This document shows positions 15,956 to 24,434 of a stretch of 64,000 bases of DNA, one piece after another. Within the stretch, counting starts at the first letter, position 1, and each line of letters starts with the position of its first letter. The notes below the pieces were generated by a model. The model was not told the DNA's origin and ran no database searches. It saw only the letters and a program-made list of their open reading frames with translations. Made by a program: the position numbers and the translations under genes. This stretch comes from Hyphomicrobiales bacterium (GTDB lineage: Bacteria; Pseudomonadota; Alphaproteobacteria; Rhizobiales; Rhizobiaceae): positions 100,934 through 164,933 of the forward strand of contig UCEU01000033.1 in NCBI GenBank assembly GCA_900471485.1, written 5' to 3'.

Positions 15956-17254
15956 TTGGCAATCTGGCTGGATCAGACATCGGACGGTTTCGAACAGCGC
16001 TTCGCCGCTTTTCTGACGACCAAGCGCGAAGTCTCGGAAGATGTGAACGTCGTCGTTCGCGGCATCATCGATGACGTGCGCGCCCGCGGCGATGCGGCGC
16101 TTGCCGATTATTCCAGGAAGTTCGACGGCGTCGATTTCGCCAAGACGCCGATGCGCGTCACCGAGGCCGAGATCGAGGCCGCCGTCGAGGCCGTGCCCGC
16201 GGAAGTGTTGGGCGCGCTGAAGGTCGCCGCCGTCCGCATCGAATCCCACCATCGCCGCCAGCTGCCCAAGGACGATATATACGAGGACGACATGGGCGTT
16301 GGCCTGGGATCGCGCTGGACGGCGATCGAGGCGGTCGGTCTCTATGTGCCCGGCGGGACGGCAAGCTATCCGAGCTCGGTGCTGATGAACGCGGTACCGG
16401 CCAAGGTCGCCGGCGTCGATCGCATCGTCATTGTCGTTCCGACCATGGGCGGCCTCGTCAATCCCGCCGTTCTGGCCGCCGCCAAGCTTGCCGGCGTCAC
16501 CGAAATCTACCGCATCGGCGGCGCGCAGGCGATCGCGGCGCTGGCCTATGGCACCGAAACCATCGCGCCGGTCGCCAAGATCACCGGCCCCGGCAATGCC
16601 TATGTGGCCGCCGCCAAGCGTCAGGTCTTCGGCACCGTCGGCATCGACATGATCGCCGGCCCGTCGGAAGTGCTCGTCATTGCCGACAAGGCCAACAATC
16701 CGGATTGGGTTGCCGCCGATCTGCTCGCGCAGGCCGAGCATGACGTCAGCGCCCAGTCGATCCTGATCACCGACGATGCCGAGTTCGGCCGTGCCGTCGA
16801 GGCCGCCGTCGAGCGCCAGTTGCAGACGCTGAACCGCGCCGAAACCGCCGCCGCGAGCTGGCGTGACTTCGGCGCGATCATCCTGGTCAGGGACATCGAG
16901 GCCGCCATCCCGCTCGCCAACCGCATCGCGGCCGAGCACCTGGAGTTGGCAGTCGCCGAGCCCGACGCGCTGGTCGAGAAGATCCGCAACGCCGGCGCCA
17001 TCTTCGTCGGCGCGCATACGCCAGAGGTAATCGGCGATTACGTCGGCGGCTCCAACCACGTTCTGCCGACCGCGCGCTCGGCGCGCTTCTCCTCCGGCCT
17101 CTCGGTTCTGGATTTCGTAAAGCGCACCTCCATCCTGCGGCTCGGCCCAGAGCAGCTTCGCACCCTCGGCCCGGCGGCGATCGCGCTTGCCGTCTCCGAA
17201 GGCCTCGATGCGCATGCCCGCTCGGTAGCGATCCGTCTCAACCTGGAAAAATAG
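15956..17254 (+). CDS. hisD: Histidinol dehydrogenase HisD
   Basis: A 432-residue zinc enzyme catalysing the last two steps of histidine synthesis (histidinol to histidine, NAD-dependent). Signatures are GLYVPGGTASYPSSVLMNAVP, the NAD/substrate loop and GPSEVLVIADKAN, QAEHDVSAQSI (zinc and catalytic His region) and IAAEHLEL. The start is a TTG (encoding LAIWLDQ; homologues begin MAIWLD) with GAGGAA 8 bases upstream; longer in-frame starts would read through the preceding gene. It is 3 bases from the UPF0262 gene and surely co-transcribed. Confidence 0.97.
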   Translation: MAIWLDQTSDGFEQRFAAFLTTKREVSEDVNVVVRGIIDDVRARGDAALADYSRKFDGVDFAKTPMRVTEAEIEAAVEAVPAEVLGALKVAAVRIESHHRRQLPKDDIYEDDMGVGLGSRWTAIEAVGLYVPGGTASYPSSVLMNAVPAKVAGVDRIVIVVPTMGGLVNPAVLAAAKLAGVTEIYRIGGAQAIAALAYGTETIAPVAKITGPGNAYVAAAKRQVFGTVGIDMIAGPSEVLVIADKANNPDWVAADLLAQAEHDVSAQSILITDDAEFGRAVEAAVERQLQTLNRAETAAASWRDFGAIILVRDIEAAIPLANRIAAEHLELAVAEPDALVEKIRNAGAIFVGAHTPEVIGDYVGGSNHVLPTARSARFSSGLSVLDFVKRTSILRLGPEQLRTLGPAAIALAVSEGLDAHARSVAIRLNLEK

Positions 17255-17257
17255 GCG

Positions 17258-17731
17258 ATGGAGAAGGGCGACTTCCGGCTCTGCGACGTTGTCCTGGACG
17301 ACACCATCGGGCGGTCGACGCCCGATGTCGAGCACGAGCGCGCGGTCGCCATCTTCGACCTGATCGAGGAAAACAGCTTCACGCCGATCGGCCATTCCGG
17401 CGGGCCCTACAAGCTGAACATCTCGCTGGTCGATTCCAAGCTGGTCTTCGCCATCGCCACGGAGGGCGGCGAGGCGGTCGCAACCCATATCCTGTCGCTG
17501 ACGCCCTTTCGCCGCATCGTGAAGGATTACTTCCTGATCTGCGAAAGCTATTACGAGGCCATTCGCTCCGCATCGCCAAGCCGCATCGAGGCCATCGACA
17601 TGGGCAGGCGCGGCATCCACAATGAAGGCTCGCAGACCCTGAAGAACCGGCTGGGCGGCAAGATCGACGTCGATTTCGATACCGCTCGCAGGCTCTTCAC
17701 GCTGGTGTGCGTTCTTTACTGGCGCGGGTGA
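17258..17731 (+). CDS. UPF0262 family protein
   Basis: A 157-residue member of UPF0262, a family found mostly in alphaproteobacteria and of unknown function. It is recognised from CDVVLDDTIGRSTPDVEHER, the GPYKLNISLVDSKLVF strand region and YYEAIRSASPSRIEAIDMGR near the C-terminus. It is predicted cytoplasmic and mixed alpha/beta. It lies between hisD (3-base gap) and a phosphatase-like gene (5-base gap), an order conserved in rhizobia. Confidence 0.9.
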   Translation: MEKGDFRLCDVVLDDTIGRSTPDVEHERAVAIFDLIEENSFTPIGHSGGPYKLNISLVDSKLVFAIATEGGEAVATHILSLTPFRRIVKDYFLICESYYEAIRSASPSRIEAIDMGRRGIHNEGSQTLKNRLGGKIDVDFDTARRLFTLVCVLYWRG

Positions 17732-17736
17732 TCGCC

Positions 17737-18213
17737 ATGGAGGCTGTGGGAACGACAGGCGCGGGGGTAATGCCGGGGGCGATCCTCTTCATTTGCGGCA
17801 TGAACGCCATTCGCTCGCCGATGGCGGAGGTCATTGCCCGTAGCATGCTGCCGTCGAATACCTATATACGTTCTGCCGGCGTGCGCGCCGGCGAACGCGA
17901 TCCTTTCGTCGATGTCGTGCTGGACGAGATCGGCCTGTCGCTGGGGCGATATCTGCCGCAGAGGCTGGAAGAGCTCGAGGACGATTACTTCGATCTCATT
18001 GTCTCGCTCTCGCCGCCTGCCCATCACGCGGCACTGGAGCTGACCCGCTCCACCGCCATCGACGTCGTCTACTGGCCGATGCCGGACCCGACCGTCGTGC
18101 AGGGCACGCGGGAACAGATTTTGGAAGGCTACCGCGATGTCCGGGATCGCCTGACTGGCCTGATAGAGAGCCAATTGGTTCGCCGAAATGGCATAGCCGC
18201 TCAGTCCGCGTGA
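17737..18213 (+). CDS. Low-molecular-weight protein tyrosine phosphatase family protein
   Basis: A 158-residue LMW-PTP/arsenate-reductase-fold protein. The P-loop is ILFICGMNAIRSPMAE, a C-x5-R-S motif retaining nucleophile Cys and phosphate-binding Arg but lacking the usual second cysteine of CxGNxCRS. The general-acid Asp would be in YWPMPDPT. Protein or low-molecular-weight phosphate ester dephosphorylation is expected. The ATG at 17737 avoids overlap with the preceding gene. It is the last member of the DUF2948-hisD-UPF0262 unit. Confidence 0.85.
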   Translation: MEAVGTTGAGVMPGAILFICGMNAIRSPMAEVIARSMLPSNTYIRSAGVRAGERDPFVDVVLDEIGLSLGRYLPQRLEELEDDYFDLIVSLSPPAHHAALELTRSTAIDVVYWPMPDPTVVQGTREQILEGYRDVRDRLTGLIESQLVRRNGIAAQSA

Positions 18214-18330
18214 AACAAATAACGGAAACCCGATCAATTAGGTTCACAAACCTCCCCTGATTGTGTAGTTTCCGCCCAAATTTTGGGGCGGCTGAAGCCT
18301 CATATCAACCGATAGGAAGAAAACACCTGT

Positions 18331-18549
18331 ATGCCTAAAGAAGAAGTTCTCGAATTTCCGGGTATCGTCACCGAACTTTTGCCGAACGCGACGTTCCGCG
18401 TAAAGCTCGAAAACGAGCACGAAATCATCGCCCACACGGCCGGCCGCATGCGCAAGAACCGCATCCGCGTTCTGGCGGGCGACAAGGTTCTTGTGGAAAT
18501 GACGCCTTACGACCTGACCAAGGGCCGTATCACCTACCGTTTCAAGTAA
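18331..18549 (+). CDS. infA: Translation initiation factor IF-1
   Basis: A 72-residue S1/OB-fold protein that binds the 30S A site with IF-2 and IF-3. MPKEEVLEFPGIVTELLPNA, FRVKLENEHEIIAHTAGRMR and ITYRFK at the end are a full-length canonical IF-1. AGGAAG precedes the ATG. A hairpin separates it from maf. Confidence 0.98.
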   Translation: MPKEEVLEFPGIVTELLPNATFRVKLENEHEIIAHTAGRMRKNRIRVLAGDKVLVEMTPYDLTKGRITYRFK

Positions 18550-18558
18550 GCTTGGCCT

Positions 18559-18577
18559 GAAAGCCGTATCGGCTTTC
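18559..18577 (+). terminator. Intercistronic hairpin infA-maf
   Basis: GAAAGCCG-TAT-CGGCTTTC, a perfect eight-base stem 9 bases after the infA stop. With no T-run it may partially terminate transcription or protect the abundant infA message. Confidence 0.5.
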
Positions 18578-18606
18578 GCTCCCGTCTGCCCGGTGGTCGA
18601 GGATCC

Positions 18607-19227
18607 ATGGCTCTCAAATACAAGCTCATTCTGGCGTCCGGCTCACCCCGCCGTGTCGATCTGCTCAACCAGGCAGGGATCGAACCGTCGCGCCTGATGC
18701 CGATGGATATCGACGAAACGCCGAAGAAGTCGGAGCACCCGCGTTCGCTGGCCCGCCGCCTTTCCACGGAAAAGGCGGAAGCAGCCCTTGCCGCGATCAA
18801 GGGCGACATGACCTGGAAGGGCAGCTATATCCTGGCCGCCGATACCGTCGTCGCCGTCGGCCGCCGCATTCTCGGCAAGGCGGAGTTCGCCGACGAGGCC
18901 TCGGCCTCGCTCTACCTGCTGTCTGGCCGCAGCCACTGGGTCTATACCGGCGTCTGCCTGGTGACTCCAGATCGCAAGATCCGCCAGAAGATCGTCGAGA
19001 CCAAGGTGCGCTTCAAGCGCCTCTCCGGCTTCGAGATCGAAAACTATCTCGCCTCCGGCCAGTGGCGCGGCAAGGCCGGCGCCTACGGCATCCAGGGATT
19101 GGCGGGAACCTTCGTGCAGAAGATGGTAGGTTCCTACACCAATGTCGTGGGCCTGCCGCTTTACGAGACCATCCTGCTTCTGACCGGTGAGGGCTTCGAC
19201 GTCCACACCCGCTGGCCCGAAGGCTGA
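18607..19227 (+). CDS. maf: Maf-like nucleoside triphosphate pyrophosphatase
   Basis: A 206-residue Maf/Ham1-fold enzyme. The phosphate-binding motif is ILASGSPRRVDLL, the catalytic Asp is in AADTVVAVG, and GKAGAYGIQG completes the active site. Family members hydrolyse dTTP/UTP or modified pyrimidine nucleotides and can delay septum formation when overproduced. GAGGATCC precedes the ATG. It lies between infA and yacG as in other rhizobia. Confidence 0.93.
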   Translation: MALKYKLILASGSPRRVDLLNQAGIEPSRLMPMDIDETPKKSEHPRSLARRLSTEKAEAALAAIKGDMTWKGSYILAADTVVAVGRRILGKAEFADEASASLYLLSGRSHWVYTGVCLVTPDRKIRQKIVETKVRFKRLSGFEIENYLASGQWRGKAGAYGIQGLAGTFVQKMVGSYTNVVGLPLYETILLLTGEGFDVHTRWPEG

Positions 19228-19257
19228 GCCTGCCGGGCCAAAACCCGAGAGACGACC

Positions 19258-19467
19258 ATGTCCGACGAAAATAAAACCAGTGCCAAGGTTGAGCCGCTGC
19301 GCAAGGCGATGCCCTGCCCGGAATGCGGCAAGCCCTCGCATCGCGAACACTACCCCTTCTGCTCGAACCGCTGCCGCGAAGTCGATCTCTCGCGCTGGCT
19401 GAACGGCTCTTATGCCATCCCTGTCGGCGAAGACGAGAGCAAGGCCGAATACCCCGACGAGGAATAG
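19258..19467 (+). CDS. yacG: DNA gyrase inhibitor YacG
   Basis: A 69-residue zinc-ribbon protein. The four metal ligands are visible as MPCPECGKPS and YPFCSNRCREVDLSRWL (C-x2-C and C-x3-C), followed by the family end W-L-N-G-S-Y-A-I-P and an acidic tail. YacG binds GyrB and inhibits gyrase supercoiling. It follows maf by 30 bases and is likely co-transcribed. Confidence 0.93.
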   Translation: MSDENKTSAKVEPLRKAMPCPECGKPSHREHYPFCSNRCREVDLSRWLNGSYAIPVGEDESKAEYPDEE

Positions 19468-19552
19468 CACCCGCTTGCCCACAGGGAAGCCATTCATTTT
19501 GCTTAGGAATTCGGAAAATTTAGCGGGCTGTCAAAAAACTCTCATTTGACGC

Positions 19553-19580
19553 TTGCCATGGCCGAACAAGATGCTATAAC
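19553..19580 (+). promoter_or_regulatory. Promoter of tRNA-Phe
   Basis: TTGCCA (19553-19558), a 16-base spacer and TATAAC (19575-19580) resemble a housekeeping sigma promoter about 70 bases upstream of the mature tRNA-Phe. It lies in the gap after yacG. Confidence 0.5.
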
Positions 19581-19650
19581 CCCGCTCGCTTCCGGGGAAA
19601 ACCAAACCCCCAGCGGTTCTTCAAAGCAAGGACCGAGCCGAAGTCGGTAA

Positions 19651-19726
19651 GCCCAGATAGCTCAGTTGGTAGAGCAGCGGATTGAAAATCCGCGTGTCCG
19701 TGGTTCAAATCCGCGTCTGGGCACCA
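19651..19726 (+). tRNA. tRNA-Phe (GAA)
   Basis: A 76-base cloverleaf: acceptor GCCCAGA/TCTGGGC, D-arm GCTCAGTTGGTAGAGC, anticodon loop TTGAAAA with anticodon GAA, T-arm with GGTTCAAATCC, and encoded CCA. A T-rich tract (CTCTTTTTCTTT) follows directly and may terminate transcription. Confidence 0.98.
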
Positions 19727-19941
19727 CTCTTTTTCTTTAATGTAATGCCAGTTGATTGAGTTGTTTTGTGCTTGAGACCTATCGACTCGGGCGGCGCCAC
19801 GTTGCGTTGTGCTTGATTGTTTAGTTTGCGACCCTTGTCGCCTTCAGTTGTGCTTTCAATCGCAGAAGCTACAGTATGCCCGGTACAGTTATTCGCAGGA
19901 ACGGAACGGCTTGATATCTCAATTAATTGTAGTTACATTAA

Positions 19942-20229
19942 ATGATAAGAATCGTCTGGGATGAACACAAGCGGCAAGCCAATCTAGAAAAGCACGGTTT
20001 TGATTTTGCCGATGTCAGCGATCTCGATTGGGCGACCGCGCTCATTGAGGAAGGCGGCTTGGACGCCTTGGGCAAGAGGCGCCTGAAAGCAATTGGCTAT
20101 TTTCGCGATGGAACGGCGGCTGTAATTTTCATGACCCTCGGAACGGAAGCTGTCTCGATCATCAGCTTCCGGCCTGCGAGCGCCAAAGAGAGAAAGAGAC
20201 TTTCATGGCCCCAAAGACAGAGAGAGTGA
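19942..20229 (+). CDS. brnT: BrnT-family type II toxin
   Basis: A 95-residue protein with the BrnT hallmark N-terminus IVWDEHKRQANLEKHGFDF, a central strand region (RLKAIGYFRDGTAAVIFMT) and the Arg-rich end IISFRPASAKERKRL. BrnT is a RelE-fold ribonuclease that halts translation under stress and is neutralised by BrnA. The gene begins 215 bases downstream of tRNA-Phe in an AT-richer leader and overlaps brnA by 25 bases, the usual toxin-first order of this module. Confidence 0.9.
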   Translation: MIRIVWDEHKRQANLEKHGFDFADVSDLDWATALIEEGGLDALGKRRLKAIGYFRDGTAAVIFMTLGTEAVSIISFRPASAKERKRLSWPQRQRE

Positions 20230-20522
20230 AGACGTTCGAGCCGGGCCGCGGCTATACCAAAGACGATTGGGACGCGGTCGACTTTCCTGAACTGACGGAT
20301 GATGAACTCGCAGGCATGCGTCCCGCAAGCGAAGTGCTACCGCCTGAATTTTTCAAGGCGATGGAGGAGCACCGCAGGTCGCGCGGGCGTCCACTACTTG
20401 AACATCCGAAGAAACAAATTACCCTACGCCTGGACGAAGATGTAGTCGCCAAGTTTCGCGCGGGCGGTAAAGGCTGGCAGGCTCGAATGAACGAGGCTTT
20501 GCGAAAGGCTGCGGGTATCTAA
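20205..20522 (+). CDS. brnA: BrnA-family antitoxin
   Basis: A 105-residue partner of BrnT. The acidic N-terminal half (KDDWDAVDFPELTDDELAGM) would contact the toxin. The C-terminal half carries the ribbon-helix-helix DNA-binding segment KKQITLRLDEDVVAKFRAGG, then WQARMNEALRKAAG. BrnA normally represses its own operon together with BrnT. The overlap with brnT implies coupled translation. Confidence 0.9.
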   Translation: MAPKTERVKTFEPGRGYTKDDWDAVDFPELTDDELAGMRPASEVLPPEFFKAMEEHRRSRGRPLLEHPKKQITLRLDEDVVAKFRAGGKGWQARMNEALRKAAGI

Positions 20523-20576
20523 CAACTCGGGAAGGACACTCAGGCCACGTGGTCAATCGCCAGCCAACGCTCGGCA

Positions 20577-20810
20577 TCAAGCCATCTTCCGCAGCACATC
20601 CATCAGCGTCTGCGCGTCATCGTTGGCGCCAAGCGTCCGCAGGCGGTCTTCCGCGAGGTTCATGATCGCGTCGACGGTCTCGCGCTCGCCCCAGCCGGCC
20701 TTTCCGGCGGCGTCGAGGAGGTCGCGGAATGCGAATTGCAGTGCGTCCTGGCAGCGGACGTCCCGGTCGGGATCGTCGCTGGCGACGAATGGCCTGTAGA
20801 TGTCTCTCAT
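20577..20810 (-). CDS. Hypothetical small protein
   Basis: A 77-residue acidic protein (MRDIYRPFVASDDPDRDVRC, then CQDALQFAFRDLLDAAGKAG, WGERETVDAIMNLAEDRL), predicted mostly helical and cytoplasmic. The ATG at 20810 has a GAGGAATGAG stretch before it; a longer form from 20834 is possible. It resembles small rhizobial hypothetical proteins but I cannot assign a family. It converges with brnA. Confidence 0.65.
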   Translation of the reverse strand: MRDIYRPFVASDDPDRDVRCQDALQFAFRDLLDAAGKAGWGERETVDAIMNLAEDRLRTLGANDDAQTLMDVLRKMA

Positions 20811-20965
20811 CTCATTCCTCCGCGTGACCTGCACGCGCCAAGTCTAGTCGATACCAGTTTAAGAAAGTGCTGATGAAGCGTGGCGGCTTTAGGGACGCGC
20901 GATCCCCATTCTCTGTTTTATTCGGAAATGCTAATGCTATTGGCGTCAACGGAGGGGGAAATCCA

Positions 20966-21373
20966 ATGCCACGTGTTTCGAAACTATACTTCAAGACGGC
21001 GATCATATTCCTGATCGTCGGGATCGGCATGGGCCTGAACATGGCGATCTCGCAGGATCACAGCGTCATCGGTGCGCATGCGCACTGTAATCTCTTGGGT
21101 TGGGTGACGATGGCCATCTTCGGCGGCTATCACGCTCTCAACCCGCGCAAGGCGGAGAGGCGCATCGCCTTCATCCAGTATTACATCTACACGGCGGGCG
21201 TGACGCTCATGGTACCGGCGCTCTATCTCATGCTGCTCGGCAACATGGCGATGGAACCGATCGTGGCCGCGGCCTCGCTCATTACCTTTGCCGGCGTTCT
21301 TATCTTCGCCTTCATCATCTTCTCCGGTGAAGACGTCTCGGTGGCATCGCCGCGCAATCCTGTCGTCAACTGA
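20966..21373 (+). CDS. Small membrane protein resembling a heme-copper oxidase subunit I fragment
   Basis: A 135-residue protein with four hydrophobic segments (FKTAIIFLIVGIGMGLNMAI; LGWVTMAIFGGYHAL; TAGVTLMVPALYLMLLG; VAAASLITFAGVLIFAFIIF). The motif IGAHAHCNLLGWV, between the first two segments, is like the histidine-bearing helix of cytochrome oxidase subunit I and of short standalone relatives in Proteobacteria. Heme binding is possible but unproven. GGAGGGGG lies before the ATG at 20966; no partner gene is nearby. Confidence 0.75.
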   Translation: MPRVSKLYFKTAIIFLIVGIGMGLNMAISQDHSVIGAHAHCNLLGWVTMAIFGGYHALNPRKAERRIAFIQYYIYTAGVTLMVPALYLMLLGNMAMEPIVAAASLITFAGVLIFAFIIFSGEDVSVASPRNPVVN

Positions 21374-21454
21374 CCACCGGTCGCTTACGTCCAGAGCGTT
21401 CGTCGTCCTGCCCAGGCGATCCCGCCTGCGCAGATGTCGAAATGCGTCTTGCGA

Positions 21455-21661
21455 TCAGTGAACGATCTGGATGCGGATTCGTTCTTTCTCCGCGTAGGTA
21501 TGGCACTCATCGGCAAGGTCGCCGACAAAGATTACATCGCCATCGGAATCGAACAGACCCCAGCACGCCTCGTCGTCCAGGTAGACTTCCCTGATATAGC
21601 CGAAAGGTTCGGCACTCAGATATACATTGGGCGCAACGGCAACAGTCGAATGTTCTCGCAT
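21455..21661 (-). CDS. Hypothetical small acidic protein
   Basis: A 68-residue acidic protein (VAPNVYLSAEPFGYIREVYL, DDEACWGLFDSDGDVIFVGD, LADECHTYAEKERIRI) with alternating strand and turn prediction. GGAG lies 6 bases before the ATG at 21661. I do not recognise the family. The D-x-D-G-D turn could bind metal, but that is speculation. It stands alone, facing away from the OsmC gene. Confidence 0.6.
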   Translation of the reverse strand: MREHSTVAVAPNVYLSAEPFGYIREVYLDDEACWGLFDSDGDVIFVGDLADECHTYAEKERIRIQIVH

Positions 21662-21886
21662 GGAATGCTCCAATGAGTCGTTTCTGTTTTAGTGCACGTG
21701 CATATTGCCTGCTGATACTGGCGCGGAGCTATCCTCAGAAATAGGCAGTCGAAACTGGTCTTGACGAACGGGTAATCTCGGTCAGGCGAGTCGCGGCGGA
21801 TTTCACGACCTTGGCTTCTCGCCGCATTGCCGTCGGCGTCCGAAGCCCTTATCTGAAGGCAGTCATTTTGATTAGAGGATTTCCCC

Positions 21887-22315
21887 ATGGCCGATCTCAA
21901 GGCTCGTCCCCGTCCCGTTGGCGCAACCGCTGTGCTTGGTCGCACCGGCTTCCCGCATGTCACTTCCGCCACCAAGGGTGAGCTCGATATCGTCACCTCG
22001 CCGTCGCAGCCCGGCTTCAATCCGCTAGACCTGCTCTACGCCTCGCTGTCGGCCTGCCTGGTGCTGAGCGCCCGCATGGCCGCGAGCCAGATGGGCGTGC
22101 TCGACAAGATCACCGACATCACCGCCGACGTCACCGGTGTCAAGGCGACGGAAGGCCTGTCGCGGGTCGAGACCTTCAACATCGTCTTTTCCATCAAGGG
22201 CGACCTCGACGACGAGACCCGCCGCAAGATCATCCATGCCGCCGAGGATGAGATCTGCACGGTCAGCAATACCATCCGCGGCAACCCGTCCTTTTCGACG
22301 ACGATCGCGGAGTGA
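21887..22315 (+). CDS. OsmC/Ohr-family peroxidase-like protein
   Basis: A 142-residue OsmC-fold protein with both redox cysteines in place (LSACLVLSARMAAS and EDEICTVSNTIRGNP), separated by the usual distance, and the NPLDLLYASLSAC helix start. Members reduce organic hydroperoxides with dithiol reductants. AGAGGA precedes the ATG. Whether it is OsmC, Ohr or a third subgroup cannot be decided by eye; no OhrR regulator is adjacent. Confidence 0.88.
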   Translation: MADLKARPRPVGATAVLGRTGFPHVTSATKGELDIVTSPSQPGFNPLDLLYASLSACLVLSARMAASQMGVLDKITDITADVTGVKATEGLSRVETFNIVFSIKGDLDDETRRKIIHAAEDEICTVSNTIRGNPSFSTTIAE

Positions 22316-22458
22316 TCCGGGCGCGCCAGGCAGTCGAGGCTGAAACGTTCTTGCCTGCTTTTGTCGCGCACCGGCTATCTCGCGACCGTAGCTTCTGATA
22401 ATCGGCTGGTCAGAGCGCGCCGCCTGAGCAACGGGCGGCGCAGAAAGCACCGAGATCC

Positions 22459-23358
22459 ATGTCCCAGCCCGCCTCCACCGTCTCGCAATCCGCGCCGTCA
22501 GGCAATCGCGTCGCTCTTGCGGCGCTGATCCTCGGAGGGGCCGCCATAGGCGGCTCGCCGATCTTCGTGCGGCTTTCAGAGGTCGGACCGATGGCGACCG
22601 CCTTCTGGCGCGTTGCGCTGGCGCTGATCCCGATCTTCATATTCTCGATCATCAAGCGCAAGAGCGCCGGCCCGGCGCCGCGGACGCAGGCCGATTACGC
22701 TTTGCTGATCCTGCCGGGCGCCATCCTCGCCATGGATCTTGCCGCCTGGCATCTGTCGATCACCATGACCTCGGTTGCCAATGCGACGCTGCTCGCCAAT
22801 CTCGCCCCCGTCTTCGTCGCCCTGATCGGCGTCGCATTTCTCGGCGCGTCGGTCACCCGCCTGTTCACGGCAGGATTGGTACTGGCGCTCGTCGGCGTCG
22901 TGATCCTGAAGGGTGGCCCGGCGGCGCTCGGCAATGGCGATCTCAAGGGCGATGCCGTGGCGATCGTCGCGGCCGTGTTCTATGCAGGCTATATCCTGGC
23001 GATCGGCCAGCTGCGCAGCCGCTTCGACACCCTTCGCATCATGTTGTGGAGCACGGCATCAGCGGCCATCTGCATCTTTCCGCTCGCCTTCTTCTTCGAA
23101 GGCAATCTGCTGCCGGCAAGCGTCTATGGTTGGTCCATCGTCTTTGGCCTCGCCTTCATCAGCCATGCCGGCGGGCAGGTGGCGATCGCCTATGCGCTTG
23201 CCTATCTCCCGGCCGCCTTCTCGTCGCTGACGCTGCTCCTGCAGCCCGTCGTCGCGGCGATCCTCGCCTGGGTCCTCCTGAACGAATCCTTAGGCCCCAT
23301 GCAGGCCATCGGCGGCTTGGTCGTCCTCGCCGGGATCGCAATCGCCCGGCGAGGTTGA
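22459..23358 (+). CDS. EamA/DMT-family transporter
   Basis: A 299-residue inner-membrane protein with about ten transmembrane helices in two EamA repeats (RVALAALILGGAAIGGSPIF in the first; AVFYAGYILAIGQLRS opening the second). These proteins export metabolites or take up small solutes. PVVAAILAWVLLNESLGPMQ near the end is the typical EamA E-x-L/P signature. The substrate is unknown. It converges with the polysaccharide operon, with only 6 bases between stops. Confidence 0.9.
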   Translation: MSQPASTVSQSAPSGNRVALAALILGGAAIGGSPIFVRLSEVGPMATAFWRVALALIPIFIFSIIKRKSAGPAPRTQADYALLILPGAILAMDLAAWHLSITMTSVANATLLANLAPVFVALIGVAFLGASVTRLFTAGLVLALVGVVILKGGPAALGNGDLKGDAVAIVAAVFYAGYILAIGQLRSRFDTLRIMLWSTASAAICIFPLAFFFEGNLLPASVYGWSIVFGLAFISHAGGQVAIAYALAYLPAAFSSLTLLLQPVVAAILAWVLLNESLGPMQAIGGLVVLAGIAIARRG

Positions 23359-23364
23359 TTTCGA

Positions 23365-24384
23365 TCAGGCAACGGCCGCCTGGCCAACGCGGCGCGCGTC
23401 GAGGATGGCAAGTGCCTCGTCCACGGTCGCGGCCAGCTGTGCCTTGTCCGTGTTGCAGGTGTTCCATGCGTCGATGAAGCTGCTGGTCTTGCCGTAGCTG
23501 TTGTCGAGCACGCAATGGTCGGCGCCGATCAGCAGGCACATGATGTGGCCGTGCATGCGGTCGGTGATCACCTGCTTGGCTGAGCCTAGCAGCGCCACGC
23601 CGCGGTCGAAGCGCTGCTGGGCGCGCTCGCGATAGGCAAGTTCGGTCATCTTCGCGCGACCACCGATGCGGCCGCTGAGCAGGCCCTTAAGGATGGCCGC
23701 GTGCTTGGTCTGGCGCTGGAAATCGGCGGGCTCGTCCGGCCAGTCCGATTTCACCGTGCCGGAGCGCATGGTCGCCGCCGTCAGGTCCTGCGCACTGCCC
23801 ACTTCCTGGTCCTCGCGAAGATTGAGCAGCAACTCGTGCTGCGGCGCAGGCTTGGCGACCGGGCCGATGCAGAAGGCCATGTCGGGGCACATGCGCACTT
23901 CGCACTGGAACCAGCGCTGCGCGAAGGCGAGGCTCTTCTTGTCGCGGACGAGCAGCGTGAAGTTGCCGTGCCGCTCGATCGCGCGCGCGGTGCTGTCGAC
24001 GTTCTCCTGGTCCTTGAAATGGATCGTCTGCGGCAGCTGCACGATCGGACGTCCCTTATGCCTGTCGAGCATGCCTTCGCGGAACTGCCGGTAACCGGCC
24101 CAGATGTCGCCGAAGTTGCCGCCGCCATGCAGGAAGATGCGGCCGTCGCCGATCGCGCCGAGCATCCGCTCCTCACTATAGGTCGGGATCTCGGTCACAT
24201 AGTTCGGACGCGACCGCTTGCCGTCGAAATAGGCGAGTTCGCCGAGCCAGATCGCGCTGTCGCCGATATTGTAGTGGTTCGGGAAGTCCAGCAGCGCATA
24301 ACGCTCGGACGGGTCGAACAGGTCGGAAAGGCAATTGGCGATCAGGCCCTGAAGGCGGCTGATGATCGTAATATTGGATTCCAT
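23365..24384 (-). CDS. Polysaccharide pyruvyl transferase family protein
   Basis: A 339-residue member of the PS_pyruv_trans family (ExoV/PssK-like), which adds a pyruvyl ketal from PEP to a sugar of an exopolysaccharide repeat unit. Signatures are FPNHYNIGDSAIWLGE near the N-terminus, IFLHGGGNFGDIW, and VITDRMHGHIMCLLIG late in the protein. AAGGAG precedes the ATG. It is the last gene of a three-gene minus-strand unit with a flippase and a glycosyltransferase. Confidence 0.88.
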   Translation of the reverse strand: MESNITIISRLQGLIANCLSDLFDPSERYALLDFPNHYNIGDSAIWLGELAYFDGKRSRPNYVTEIPTYSEERMLGAIGDGRIFLHGGGNFGDIWAGYRQFREGMLDRHKGRPIVQLPQTIHFKDQENVDSTARAIERHGNFTLLVRDKKSLAFAQRWFQCEVRMCPDMAFCIGPVAKPAPQHELLLNLREDQEVGSAQDLTAATMRSGTVKSDWPDEPADFQRQTKHAAILKGLLSGRIGGRAKMTELAYRERAQQRFDRGVALLGSAKQVITDRMHGHIMCLLIGADHCVLDNSYGKTSSFIDAWNTCNTDKAQLAATVDEALAILDARRVGQAAVA

Positions 24385-24434
24385 GAAAGGCTCCTTGTTT
24401 CAGGGACAAGAGGTCCGGATGAGATGATGCGGTG

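Noticed and set aside
15416..17620. A 734-codon minus-strand frame opposite DUF2948 and hisD
   Set aside because: Shadow of hisD and its neighbours: low-complexity Asp/Gly/Arg content, no domain, and it crosses several intergenic gaps.
19727..19941. A possible attachment-site duplication after tRNA-Phe
   Set aside because: No copy of the tRNA 3' end (GCGTCTGGGCACCA) was seen downstream and there is no integrase, so integration is not demonstrated.
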